Notes: generated from the letters alone by a model not told the origin. Numbered from the stretch's first letter, positions 6,676 through 12,500 are shown. The stretch is 12,500 nt of DNA from Symbiodinium natans (GCA_905221605.1 CAJNDS010002232.1:195246-207745); one strand, 5' to 3'. Program-made: numbers and translations.

Positions 6676-6857
6676 AAAAACATCCAACATATTTGGGTAG
6701 TTGAGAGAAAATCTTGGATAGGGATAACTGAGGGGATCATCTTGCGGCATAGTAGCTCACGCTCCTGCAATGCTTCTGACAGCTCTATGACGGCTTGAAA
6801 TACCCCTCAAATCCTACACACCTGGGCAATAGATAGCTAGAACGTCGCACTAGAATG

Positions 6858-6872
6858 CCCCCCCCCCCCCCC
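6858..6872. repeat. Poly-C run (15 C)
   Basis: An uninterrupted C homopolymer within the unique stretch, followed by GGTCCACG. Confidence 0.85.
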
Positions 6873-7164
6873 GGTCCACGACTTAGGTTTGATCAAAGAG
6901 AGCTTTAGGGCCCTGCACAATGAGAATGAATCATTGGTACGTAGCAGTTTCTACGATCACCATTATCAAAAAATCCAGGCATCCTGTACTAGTGTACGGC
7001 TTGGGAGGTGTAAAGGGATGCAATGTTTAGCCCTTCTTGCTGACCATGAATTCCCTGGACCCTAAACCCCTTGGGCTATGTAAGCCTCGGAATTCTCAGA
7101 ACCACCTCAAAGCAAAGTCCTTGGCCTTGCCAGGATTGGCCCAACACTCTTCACTCCAAAACCT

Positions 7165-7430
7165 TACACCCTAAACCCCAAAACCCTGCACCCTAAACCC
7201 CTAAACCCCTAAACCCCTAAACCCCTAAACCCCTAAACCCCCTAAACCCCCTAAACCCCCTAAACCCCCTAAACCCCCTAAACCCCCTAAACCCCCTAAA
7301 CCCCCTAAACCCCCTAAACCCCTAAACCCCTAACCCCTAAACCCCTAAACCCCTAAACCCCTAAACCCCTAAACCCCTAAACCCCTAAACCCTAAACCCT
7401 AAACCCTAAACCCTAAACCCTAAACCCTAA
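7165..7430 (-). repeat. Nested 8/9/8/7-base C-strand array
   Basis: After degenerate copies (7165-7197) there are five CCCCTAAA units (7198-7237), nine CCCCCTAAA units (7238-7318), and nine CCCCTAAA units (7319-7389, one lacking an A). Five CCCTAAA units plus a partial CCCTAA (7390-7430) follow. Units are identical within each domain and change in one-base steps in the C run. Telomerase copying one template would not normally give such blocks, so local amplification is more likely. Confidence 0.95.
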
Positions 7431-7505
7431 CGAGCCCGGGCCCGGTCTCAGCACCTGCTGTGGGACGCCGCACGCTTGCCTTCCATGGCCATTGCCGAGG
7501 CAAGG
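7431..7505. other. Spacer with palindrome and hairpin
   Basis: CCGGGCCCGG (7436-7445) is a perfect 10-bp palindrome. CTTGCCT (7475-7481) and AGGCAAG (7498-7504) form a 7-bp stem with a 16-nt loop. The spacer sits between a C-strand array and a G-strand array. Confidence 0.6.
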
Positions 7506-7521
7506 AGAGCTCCGACCTGCG
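7506..7521 (+). repeat. Left copy of 16-bp duplication bracketing telomeric tract
   Basis: AGAGCTCCGACCTGCG directly precedes the TTTAGGG tract; the identical word follows the tract at 7713-7728. The arrangement is like a target-site duplication made when telomeric DNA is inserted at a staggered break. The first two bases of the right copy (AG) could belong to the last TTTAG unit, so the minimum duplication is 14 bp. Confidence 0.85.
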
Positions 7522-7712
7522 TTTAGGGTTTAGGGTTTAGGGTTTAGGGTTTAGGGTTTAGGGTTTAGGGTTTAGGGTTTAGGGTTTAGGGTTTAGGGTT
7601 TAGGGTTAGGGTTTAGGGTTTAGGGTTTAGGGTTTAGGGTTTAGGGTTTAGGGTTTAGGGTTTAGGGTTTAGGGTTTAGGGTTTAGGGTTTAGGATTTAC
7701 GGTTTAGGGTTT
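7522..7712 (+). repeat. TTTAGGG tract inserted between 16-bp repeats
   Basis: About 27 units, almost all TTTAGGG, with one six-base TTAGGG near 7604 and two changed units (TTTAGGA, TTTACGG) near the right end. Homogeneity suggests relatively recent origin or ongoing homogenisation. Confidence 0.95.
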
Positions 7713-7728
7713 AGAGCTCCGACCTGCG
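7713..7728 (+). repeat. Right copy of 16-bp duplication
   Basis: AGAGCTCCGACCTGCG, identical to 7506-7521, and followed by AAGGAAGGATTGGG. It is the only tract in the window that I found tightly bracketed in this way. Confidence 0.85.
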
Positions 7729-7748
7729 AAGGAAGGATTGGGCCCATG

Positions 7749-8008
7749 GGGTTTAGGGTTTAGGGATTGAGGGGTTTAGGGTTTAGGGCTAGGGTTTAGG
7801 GTGTAGGGATTCAGGGGTTTAGGGTTAGGAATTTAGGGGTTTAGGGGTTTAAGGTTTCGGGCTTCTTGTTTAGGAACTTCTAGGGTTCTTCTAAGTTTCC
7901 GAGGCTTGAGCGTCGAAGAGTCTCGGGCTTTGGGTTCAGGAGTTAGAGACTTGGGGTTAGGGTTGAGGGTTCAGGGTTAAGGATTTAGGGTTTAGGGTTT
8001 AGGGTTAT
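7749..8008 (+). repeat. Degenerate TTTAGGG tracts and G-rich relic
   Basis: 7749-7858 has variable units (TTTAGGGA, TTGAGGGG, CTAGGG, TGTAGGG). 7859-7965 is strongly decayed G/T-rich sequence (TTTAGGAACTTCTAGGG). 7966-8008 returns to recognisable TTTAGGG. Polarity is the same throughout, so this is probably one old tract. Confidence 0.75.
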
Positions 8009-8055
8009 TCGGGGAGGCCTTGAGTTGCGCCCGGCTGTGGATCTAGGGGTCGTTT

Positions 8056-8078
8056 CATGGGCCCTGAATATGGTCCCT
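8056..8078 (+). mobile_element. Half-arm copy of the 2260-2382 foldback
   Basis: CATGGGCCCTGAATATGGTC and the following CCT match one arm of the 2260-2382 element at about 22 of 23 positions in the reverse complement of its right arm. The copy runs straight into the CCCTAAA tract that starts at 8075. Confidence 0.5.
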
Positions 8079-8223
8079 AAACCCTAAACCCTAAACCCTA
8101 AACCCTAAACCCTAAACCCTAAACCCTAAACCCTAAACCCTAAACCCTAAACCCTAAACCCTAAACCCTAAACCCTAAACCCTAAACCCTAAACCCTAAA
8201 CCCTAAACCCTAAACCCTAAACC
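8075..8223 (-). repeat. Perfect CCCTAAA tract, ~21 copies
   Basis: The longest uninterrupted perfect run of the canonical C-strand heptamer here, with no variant between 8075 and 8223. CATGGGCCCT occurs on both sides (8056-8065, 8249-8258), but at unequal distances from the tract. Confidence 0.96.
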
Positions 8224-8610
8224 TTACCTTCTTAACAAGGTTCCGAAGCATGGGCCCTTGGGTAGTATAGGGTATATAGGGGGCCCCTGTTTAAGGGCCC
8301 ATACGAAGGGACCATAGTAACTACCCTTAGAGTGGAGGCGGTGGCTTAAGGCCACCACACCCCCAGGGTCGCAGCCAAAGAAAGCCTTCCCTGGCAGGAC
8401 AATCGACTTCAGGTGTGGAAGTCCAACTACTTGGAGGTTCATGGGTACTTCTCTAAGTAGGGTTATAAGTTATCCTTACCATATACAAGGGTATGACCAC
8501 GCGTACCCTGCTTGTAACCCTACTCATATTCTTCAGGGTTTAGGGTGTTGATTGACGTGCCCATGCACCTGGCATCAAGGTTGCGGAAACCCTTGGATGA
8601 TCAACCGAAA
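8224..8610. other. Unique spacer with two long inverted repeats
   Basis: ATGGGCCCTT (8250-8259) pairs perfectly with AAGGGCCCAT (8293-8302). AGTAGGGTTATAAG (8456-8469) pairs at 13 of 14 positions with CTTGTAACCCTACT (8511-8524), enclosing GGGTA/TACCC. The minus strand near 8427-8448 carries the CCATGAACCTCCAAG word. A 72-codon minus frame (8224-8442) has no recognisable domain and ends at the repeat tract, so no gene is called. Confidence 0.55.
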
Positions 8611-8646
8611 TCCTAAACCCTCAATCCTAAACTCTAAACCCGAAAC
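8611..8646 (-). repeat. Short degenerate CCCTAAA tract
   Basis: Five units (CCTAAAC, CCTCAAT, CCTAAAC, TCTAAAC, CCGAAAC). Confidence 0.7.
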
Positions 8647-8955
8647 ATCTGCCGCTTCAGAATGAGTGTACCTTCAGTATGCACCCAACAGGAGCTGAAG
8701 ACTCGGATCAGAGTCTACAACCTAACCCTGATGCCTAAGCCCCGCGAAACCGAACAATGGCGCCCTAAACCTAAACCCTGAAGCAGCGAAGTGGAAACCT
8801 TCCGGAGCACCAGGCACTGAGGCCTAAACCTCGACATTCAAAACTTGGAAACCCAAAGCCCTCAACCCTCAACCCTTTAAACCCTTGGTCCGGGGCCCTA
8901 CTGCGCTTGTTGACGAGGCGGTCGTAGCTATCGAGGCGCGACCTTTCAAGGCACC
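8647..8955. other. Unique sequence salted with decayed C-strand units
   Basis: No gene. Isolated relic words (CCCTAAACCTAAACCCTGAA near 8763; CCTAAACCTCGAC near 8823; CCCTCAACCCTCAACCC near 8868) suggest an old C-strand tract broken up by substitution and insertion. Confidence 0.5.
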
Positions 8956-9020
8956 GTTTTAGGCTTACGGTTTAGGGTTTGAAGGCTAAGCCCTGAACCC
9001 TAAACCCTAAATCCTAAACC
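8956..9020. repeat. G-strand to C-strand junction
   Basis: A short G-strand run (8956-8980, ending GGTTTAGGGTTT) is followed after about seven bases (GAAGGCT) by a C-strand run (8988-9020). This order, TTTAGGG then CCCTAAA, is the one expected of joined chromosome ends. Both arms are short and degenerate, so chance remains possible. Confidence 0.65.
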
Positions 9021-9342
9021 ATTGGGCGCCCTTGCCAGGCGGCGGCCGGTACAACTGAATGCTACCGCTTCGAGATCTGCTTGCTTTGCCAAGCAGATCG
9101 AGCCTGCCACAGCTAATTGCTAGCCATGGGGCGCAATGTTACCCTTAACCCCATCAGAACAAAAAACAATCGCATTTTCCAAATCGCATTTTCATCGTGG
9201 GCCCCCCCCCCCCCACCCCATTTGGGGGATCGAGGTCCTGACCTCCCAGGACCCCGCTTGTTGGCCCCGCTTGAGCAATACGCAGAGGCAAGATCCGACT
9301 CAAGCCGCAGGACAAGACAACTCCCGCCGGCCCGCGAAACAT
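9021..9342. other. Unique spacer with strong hairpin
   Basis: GATCTGCTTG (9074-9083) and CAAGCAGATC (9090-9099) form a perfect 10-bp stem with a 6-nt loop CTTTGC. A C13 run lies at 9202-9214. Open frames on both strands (about 9117-9357) overlap one another and the tract edge, and I recognise no domain. Confidence 0.6.
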
Positions 9343-9437
9343 GGGTTTAGGGTTTAGGGTTTAGGGTTTAGGGTTTAGGGTTTAGGGTTTAGGGTTTAGG
9401 GTTTAGGGTTTAGGGTTTAGGGTTTAGGGTTTAGGGG
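9343..9437 (+). repeat. Clean TTTAGGG tract, ~13 copies
   Basis: Perfect TTTAGGG copies with no variant, ending TTTAGGGG ACCCC. Confidence 0.95.
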
Positions 9438-9459
9438 ACCCCAAGCCATAAGGTAAGTG

Positions 9460-9495
9460 GGCGCGACCCACGACCACGCTGTGGAGGGTCGCGCC
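9460..9495. other. Perfect 10-bp GC hairpin with inner stem
   Basis: GGCGCGACCC (9460-9469) pairs with GGGTCGCGCC (9486-9495). The 16-nt loop holds a further CCAC/GTGG stem. It is the strongest short hairpin in the window and fills most of a 74-bp spacer between opposed telomeric tracts. Confidence 0.8.
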
Positions 9496-9511
9496 GCGGC
9501 ACCATGGAACA

Positions 9512-9597
9512 CCCTGAACCCTGAACCCTGAACCCTGAACCCTGAACCCTGAACCCTGAACCCTAAACCCTAAACCCTAAACCCTAAACCCTAAACC
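9512..9597 (-). repeat. CCCTGAA then CCCTAAA two-domain tract
   Basis: Seven consecutive CCCTGAA units (9512-9560) change abruptly to five CCCTAAA units (9561-9595). One substitution has been copied through adjacent units. Confidence 0.95.
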
Positions 9598-9624
9598 GCA
9601 CGGCTCCCCAGGTACATCCCAGAG

Positions 9625-9654
9625 CTCCTTCGGGGCTGTGGGCGGCCGAAGGAG
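9625..9654. other. Perfect 9-bp hairpin in spacer
   Basis: CTCCTTCGG (9625-9633) pairs with CCGAAGGAG (9646-9654) around a 12-nt loop. GTACATC directly repeats on each side (9612-9618, 9658-9664). The spacer is 68 bp between two telomeric tracts. Confidence 0.75.
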
Positions 9655-9665
9655 GCCGTACATCT

Positions 9666-9868
9666 CAACCCTAAACAAGGTTTAGGGTTTAGGGTTTAGG
9701 GTTTAGGGTTTAGGGTTTAGGGTTTAGGGTTTAGGGTTTAGGGTTTAGGGTTTAGGGTTTAGGGTTTAGGGTTTAGGGTTTAGGGTTTAGGGTCTAGGGT
9801 CTAGAGTTTAGGGTCTAGGGTTTAGGGTATAGGGTTTATGATTCAGGGCTTGGGGTTTGGGGTTCAAG
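9666..9868 (+). repeat. C-to-G junction and TTTAGGG tract
   Basis: AACCCTAAAC, then AAG, then GTTTAGGGTT forms a 10-bp inverted repeat at the left edge. About 16 perfect TTTAGGG copies (9681-9792) follow, then variants (TCTAGGG, TCTAGAG, TATAGGG, TTCAGGG, TTTGGGG) to 9868. Confidence 0.93.
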
Positions 9869-10065
9869 GTAGGAGCGCAGGATGAACGGTCCCCGCTGGT
9901 GCTTTTCTCGTCCCTCCTAAATGTCTTACCCCAAAGCCCCGAAACCCCCCCGCGGGTTCTTCGTAGGGAATGAGGGCCCTATGCCATATACATATATATA
10001 TATAGCTCGCCCCCCCCCCCATGATCCACACATTTGGCCTCGGGAAGGGGGTTTTGGGAGGGGGG
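9869..10065. other. Unique segment with TA and poly-C/G runs
   Basis: Ordinary sequence (9869-9980), a (TA)n run (about 9985-10004), C11 (10010-10020) and a GGGGAG-rich stretch up to the minisatellite. ATG codons here start frames that run into the minisatellite. They are not supported as genes. Confidence 0.5.
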
Positions 10066-10350
10066 GGGACTCCAGACTCCAGATTTCCAGAAAAAATCTG
10101 GAGTACCGCCGGACTCCAGACTCCAGATTTCCAGAAAAAATCTGGAGTACCTGGGCCCCGGACTCCAGACTCCAGATTTCCAGAAAAAATCTGGAGTACC
10201 GGGGCCCGGACTCCAGACTCCAGATTTCCAGAAAAAATCTGGAGTACCCGGGCCCCGGACTCCAGACTCCAGATTTCCAGAGAAAATCTGGAGTACCTCC
10301 AGACTCCAGACTCCAGATTTCCAGAAAAAATCTGGAGTACCGGGACCCTG
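10066..10350 (+). repeat. Minisatellite left arm, six forward units
   Basis: Units end in GAGTAC at 10101, 10145, 10194, 10242, 10291 and 10335 (starts of GAGTAC), so most are 48-49 bp with two shorter ones (about 44). Each unit holds ACTCCAG twice and a self-complementary core: CTCCAGATTT, loop CCAGAAA, AAATCTGGAG. Linkers are GC palindromes such as GGGCCC. Only small changes occur between units (one AGAAAA for AAAAAA). Confidence 0.95.
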
Positions 10351-10369
10351 GACTCCAGATTCTGGAGTC
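10351..10369. repeat. Centre of the large inverted repeat
   Basis: GACTCCAGA, T, TCTGGAGTC is a 19-nt near-perfect palindrome at which unit orientation flips. Confidence 0.9.
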
Positions 10370-10770
10370 TGTAATCTGGAGTCTGGGGCCGCGGGTACTC
10401 CAGATTTTTTCTGGAAATCTGGAGTCTGGAGTCTGGGGCCCCGGGTACTCCAGATTTTTTCTGGAAATCTGGAGTCTGGAGTCCGGGGCCCCGGTACTCC
10501 AGATTTTTTCTGGAAATCTGGAGTCTGGAGTCCGGGCCCGGGTACTCCAGATTTTTTCTGGAAATCTGGAGTCTGGAGTCCGGGGCCCGGGTACTCCAGA
10601 TTTTTTCTGGAAATCTGGAGTCTGGAGTCCGGGGCCCCGGTACTCCAGAATTTTTCTGGAAATCTGGAGTCTGGAGTCCGGGGCCCGGGTACTCCAGATT
10701 TTTTCTGGAAATCTGGAGTCTGGAGTCCGGGGCTGGGTTCTCCAGATTTTTTCTGGAAGTCTAGTGTCTA
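10370..10770 (-). repeat. Minisatellite right arm, eight inverted units
   Basis: The same unit in reverse orientation, starting TACTCCAG at 10396, 10446, 10495, 10543, 10592, 10641 and 10690, plus a decayed last copy near 10738. The period is 48-50 bp. Together with the left arm it makes a foldback of about 700 bp whose arms can pair as a whole while every unit can also fold alone. The unit length is mostly not a multiple of three and contains no stop, which leaves all three + frames open. Confidence 0.95.
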
Positions 10771-10983
10771 GGGTTTAGTGTGTAGGTTTCAGGGTTTAGT
10801 GTTTTGTGTTTAGGGTTAAGTGTTAAGTTTAGGGTTTAGGGGTTAGGGTCAAGCGGCTCGGGTAAAACCCCAAAAAACCCCTAAACTCTGAAATCCAAAC
10901 AGTAAGCATCTGAAACCCCGACGGGTTTTTGGTTTCAGGTTTAGATTTAGTAGGGCTCGAGGTTCCGGCTTTGGGGTTTACTG
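10771..10983 (+). repeat. Decayed TTTAGGG/TTTAGTG sequence
   Basis: The transition out of the minisatellite: TTTAGTG, GTGTAGG and TTTAGGG words. A short C-strand patch (10863-10890) follows, then an inverted repeat CTGAAACC/GGTTTCAG (10910-10917, 10931-10938). Confidence 0.7.
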
Positions 10984-12053
10984 TTTAGGGTTTAGGGATT
11001 AGTGTTCAGGGTTTAGTGTCTACTGTTTAGGGCTTAGTTTGAAATGTTTAAGGTTTCTGGGTTAAGTGCTTAAGTGTTTAGGGTTTCGTGCTAAGTGTTT
11101 GGGGTTTGTGCTAAGGGCTTAGTGTTAAGTTTTTAGGGTTAGTGTTTAGGGTTTAGTGTTAAGGGTTTCGGGTTTGGTTTTTTAGGGTTAAGGGTTTTAA
11201 GGGTTTTTAAAAATCCTTCTGTTTAGGGTTTAGGGTTTAGGGTTTAGTTGTCAGGGTTTAGTGTGTAGGGTTTGGTGTGTAATGTTTGGGGTTTAGTTTT
11301 TAGGGTGTAGTGTTTCAGTGTTTAGGGTTTAGTGTTTAGCAAGGGATTAGTGCTTAAGTGTTTAGGGTTTCGTGTTCAGTGTTTGGGGTTCGTGCTAAGG
11401 GCTTGGTGTTAAGTTTTTAGGCTTAGTGTTAAGGGTCTAGTGCTGAGTGTTTAGGGTTCAGTGCTAAGGGTTTCGGTGTCTTTTTTGGGTTACGGGTCTT
11501 AAGGATGTTTACTAGTGTTCAGGGTTTAGTGTGTAGGGTTTAGTGTGTAATGTTTAGGGTTCAGTTTTTAGGGTGTAGTGTTTAAGTGTTTAGGGTTTAG
11601 TGTTTAGGGTCTAGTGCTTAAGTGTTTAGGGTTTCCTGTTAAGTGTTTGGGGTTTGTGCTAAGGGCTTAGTGTTAAGTTTTTAGGGTTAGTGTTTGGGGT
11701 CTGGTGCTGAGTTTTTAGGGTTTAGTAGTGTTAAGGGTTTCGTGTTTGTTTTTTTGGATTCAGGGTGTTAAGATTTTTACTAGTGTTCAGGGTTTAGTGT
11801 GTAGGGTTAGTGTGTAGGGTTTAGTGTGTACTGTTTAGGGTTTAGGTTTTAGGGTTTAGTTTTTAGGGTGTAGTGTTTAAGTGTTTAGGGTTTAGTGTTT
11901 AGGGTCTAGTGCTTAATTAAGTGTTTAGGGTTTCATGTTAAGTGTTTGGGGTTTGTGCTAAGGGCTTAGTGTTAAGTTTGTAGGGTTAGTGTTGAGGGTT
12001 TCTACGGGCTTAGTGTTAAGTTTTTAGGGTTAAGGGTTTAAGGGTTTTTGCAA
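10984..12053 (+). repeat. Four higher-order repeats of ~264-299 bp
   Basis: TTTAGGG-derived sequence in which the same order of words recurs: TTCAGGGTTTAGTGTGTAGG, GTGTAGTGTTTAAGTG, GGGGTTTGTGCTAAGGGCTT, GTTAAGTTTTTAGGG. The anchor GGGGTTTGTGCTAAGG lies near 11101, 11385 (one change), 11649 and 11948, giving periods of about 284, 264 and 299. Copies differ by substitutions and small indels. A decayed telomeric tract seems to have been reduplicated as a long unit. Confidence 0.85.
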
Positions 12054-12059
12054 GTTTAC

Positions 12060-12299
12060 ATGATCTGGGGAAGGCACTGGGGCTTCCCCAGACCATCTAA
12101 ACCTTGAAAATCCTTAAAATCTTATAAAAATCTTTAAGCTTCTGTTTAAACATTCTCAGGATTATGAAGGTTTTAAGCCTTTTAAGCCTTTTAAAGACCT
12201 TAAATTGCTTACGTATTTAAGTGGCTGCTCTTTGCGGGTTTTAGAGATTTTTGAAGTTGCCAATGGTCTGGAGAAGCCCCGGTGCCTTCCCCAGACCAT
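12060..12299. mobile_element. MITE-like element with 37-bp inverted ends
   Basis: 12060-12096 and 12263-12299 are inverted copies of one another (34 of 37 positions). Each end is itself a hairpin: ATGATCTGGGGAAG/CTTCCCCAGACCAT with a 9-nt loop on the left, and ATGGTCTGGAGAAG/CTTCCCCAGACCAT on the right. The loops (GCACTGGGG, CCCCGGTGC) are reverse complements, which shows the ends are inverted rather than direct. Weaker inverted similarity continues about 25 bp inward. The 166-bp interior is A+T-rich and non-coding. No clear target-site duplication is visible. Confidence 0.6.
12171..12196 (+). repeat. Short tandem TTTTAAGCC repeat
   Basis: Two and a half copies of TTTTAAGCC inside the MITE-like element. 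Confidence 0.7.
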
Positions 12300-12500
12300 A
12301 TAAATTTTTACAAATCCGTAAAACCCTGAAATTCTTGCAGTTGTAAATGGCTGTCCTTTTGAAGTTTAAAGTTTTTAGGATGTTCAATTCCAAAATCCGT
12401 AACTTCCCTAATTTTAATCGGCTGCCCGTTTTTGTTTTTTTCCTTTTAAGGAAGTTTAGACTTTTAAGGGATAAACGTTTCGAGGTTTTTTAGGGCTTTA
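12300..12500 (+). repeat. Degenerate ~80-bp repeat running off the edge
   Basis: AAATCCGTAA followed by GGCTGYCC occurs at about 12312/12348 and again at 12393/12419. GTGGCTGCTC at 12221 may be part of a third copy. Copies are A+T-rich, diverged, and end in decayed TTTTAAGGG and TTTTTTAGGG words. No gene is seen. Confidence 0.5.

Larger units (their letters stand above)
6400..7164. other. Longest unique stretch; no gene supported
   Basis: About 765 bp with almost no telomeric sequence. A 65-codon + frame (6601-6798) would need a TTG start and shows no recognisable domain. GGTGCACC (6502-6509) is palindromic, and CGTAG/CTACG (6940-6944, 6951-6955) is a small hairpin. I see no tRNA-like cloverleaf, rRNA motif or transposase. 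Its size and ordinary composition make it the best place to look for homology outside the repeats. Confidence 0.45.

Noticed and set aside
6601-6798. 65-codon + frame in the longest unique stretch
   Set aside because: It needs a TTG start, contains the 6627-6675 hairpin, and has no recognisable domain. It is mentioned in the regional note only.
9117-9357. Three overlapping frames on both strands
   Set aside because: They shadow each other, contain poly-proline or poly-glycine from a C13 run, and run into the telomeric tract.
10066-10770. CRISPR-like array
   Set aside because: There are regularly spaced repeats, but the linkers are short GC palindromes rather than unique spacers, orientation inverts midway, and the context is eukaryotic.
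9921-10778. 285-codon and two overlapping + frames as a repeat-protein gene
   Set aside because: All three frames are open because the 49-bp minisatellite has no stops, and peptides rotate between frames. This is a composition effect.
1-12500. True chromosome end
   Set aside because: Tracts are internal, alternate in polarity, and no long tract of correct polarity reaches either edge of the window.

Overview
This is eukaryotic, repeat-dominated DNA with no gene I can support with confidence. The main signal is the seven-base telomere-type repeat TTTAGGG (CCCTAAA on the other strand), present as more than 30 separate interstitial tracts. TTTAGGG is the canonical telomere repeat of most land plants, many green algae, dinoflagellates, chromerids and coccidian apicomplexans. 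Coccidia of the Eimeria type are also known for telomere-like heptamers scattered inside chromosomes. The mix of heptamer tracts, (TA)n runs, poly-C runs and very little coding sequence fits an alveolate (dinoflagellate or coccidian) best. That is inference from repeat style, and a plant or alga is not excluded. There are no rRNA, tRNA, CRISPR, bacterial operon or recognisable transposase signals.

Layout. 1-192: purine-only GGGGGA array. 193-631: unique and A+C-rich sequence ending near a poly-C run. 632-9868: a mosaic in which short tracts of TTTAGGG (G-strand on +) and CCCTAAA (C-strand on +) alternate in polarity about 20 times, separated by unique spacers of roughly 60-760 bp. Several spacers hold short, strong perfect hairpins. 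Within the mosaic, 2260-2382 is a foldback element, 3252-3280 and 3493-3521 are helically phased CTAGCGC triplets, 7198-7430 is an array with nested 8-, 9-, 8- and 7-base unit domains, and 7522-7712 is a telomeric tract bracketed by a 16-bp direct repeat. 10066-10770: about six forward and eight inverted copies of a 48-50 bp minisatellite whose unit is itself a hairpin. 10771-12053: decayed TTTAGGG-derived sequence organised into four higher-order repeats of about 264-299 bp. 12060-12299: a MITE-like element with 37-bp inverted ends. 12300-12500: a degenerate repeat of about 80 bp that runs off the edge.

Nothing here works together as a pathway. The window reads as a gene-poor subtelomere-like or heterochromatic block shaped by telomere-repeat insertion, tract amplification and inverted duplication. 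The open frames in it are mostly by-products of low-complexity DNA. One stretch (2941-3146) has a weak splice-acceptor-plus-exon appearance and is flagged only as a possibility.
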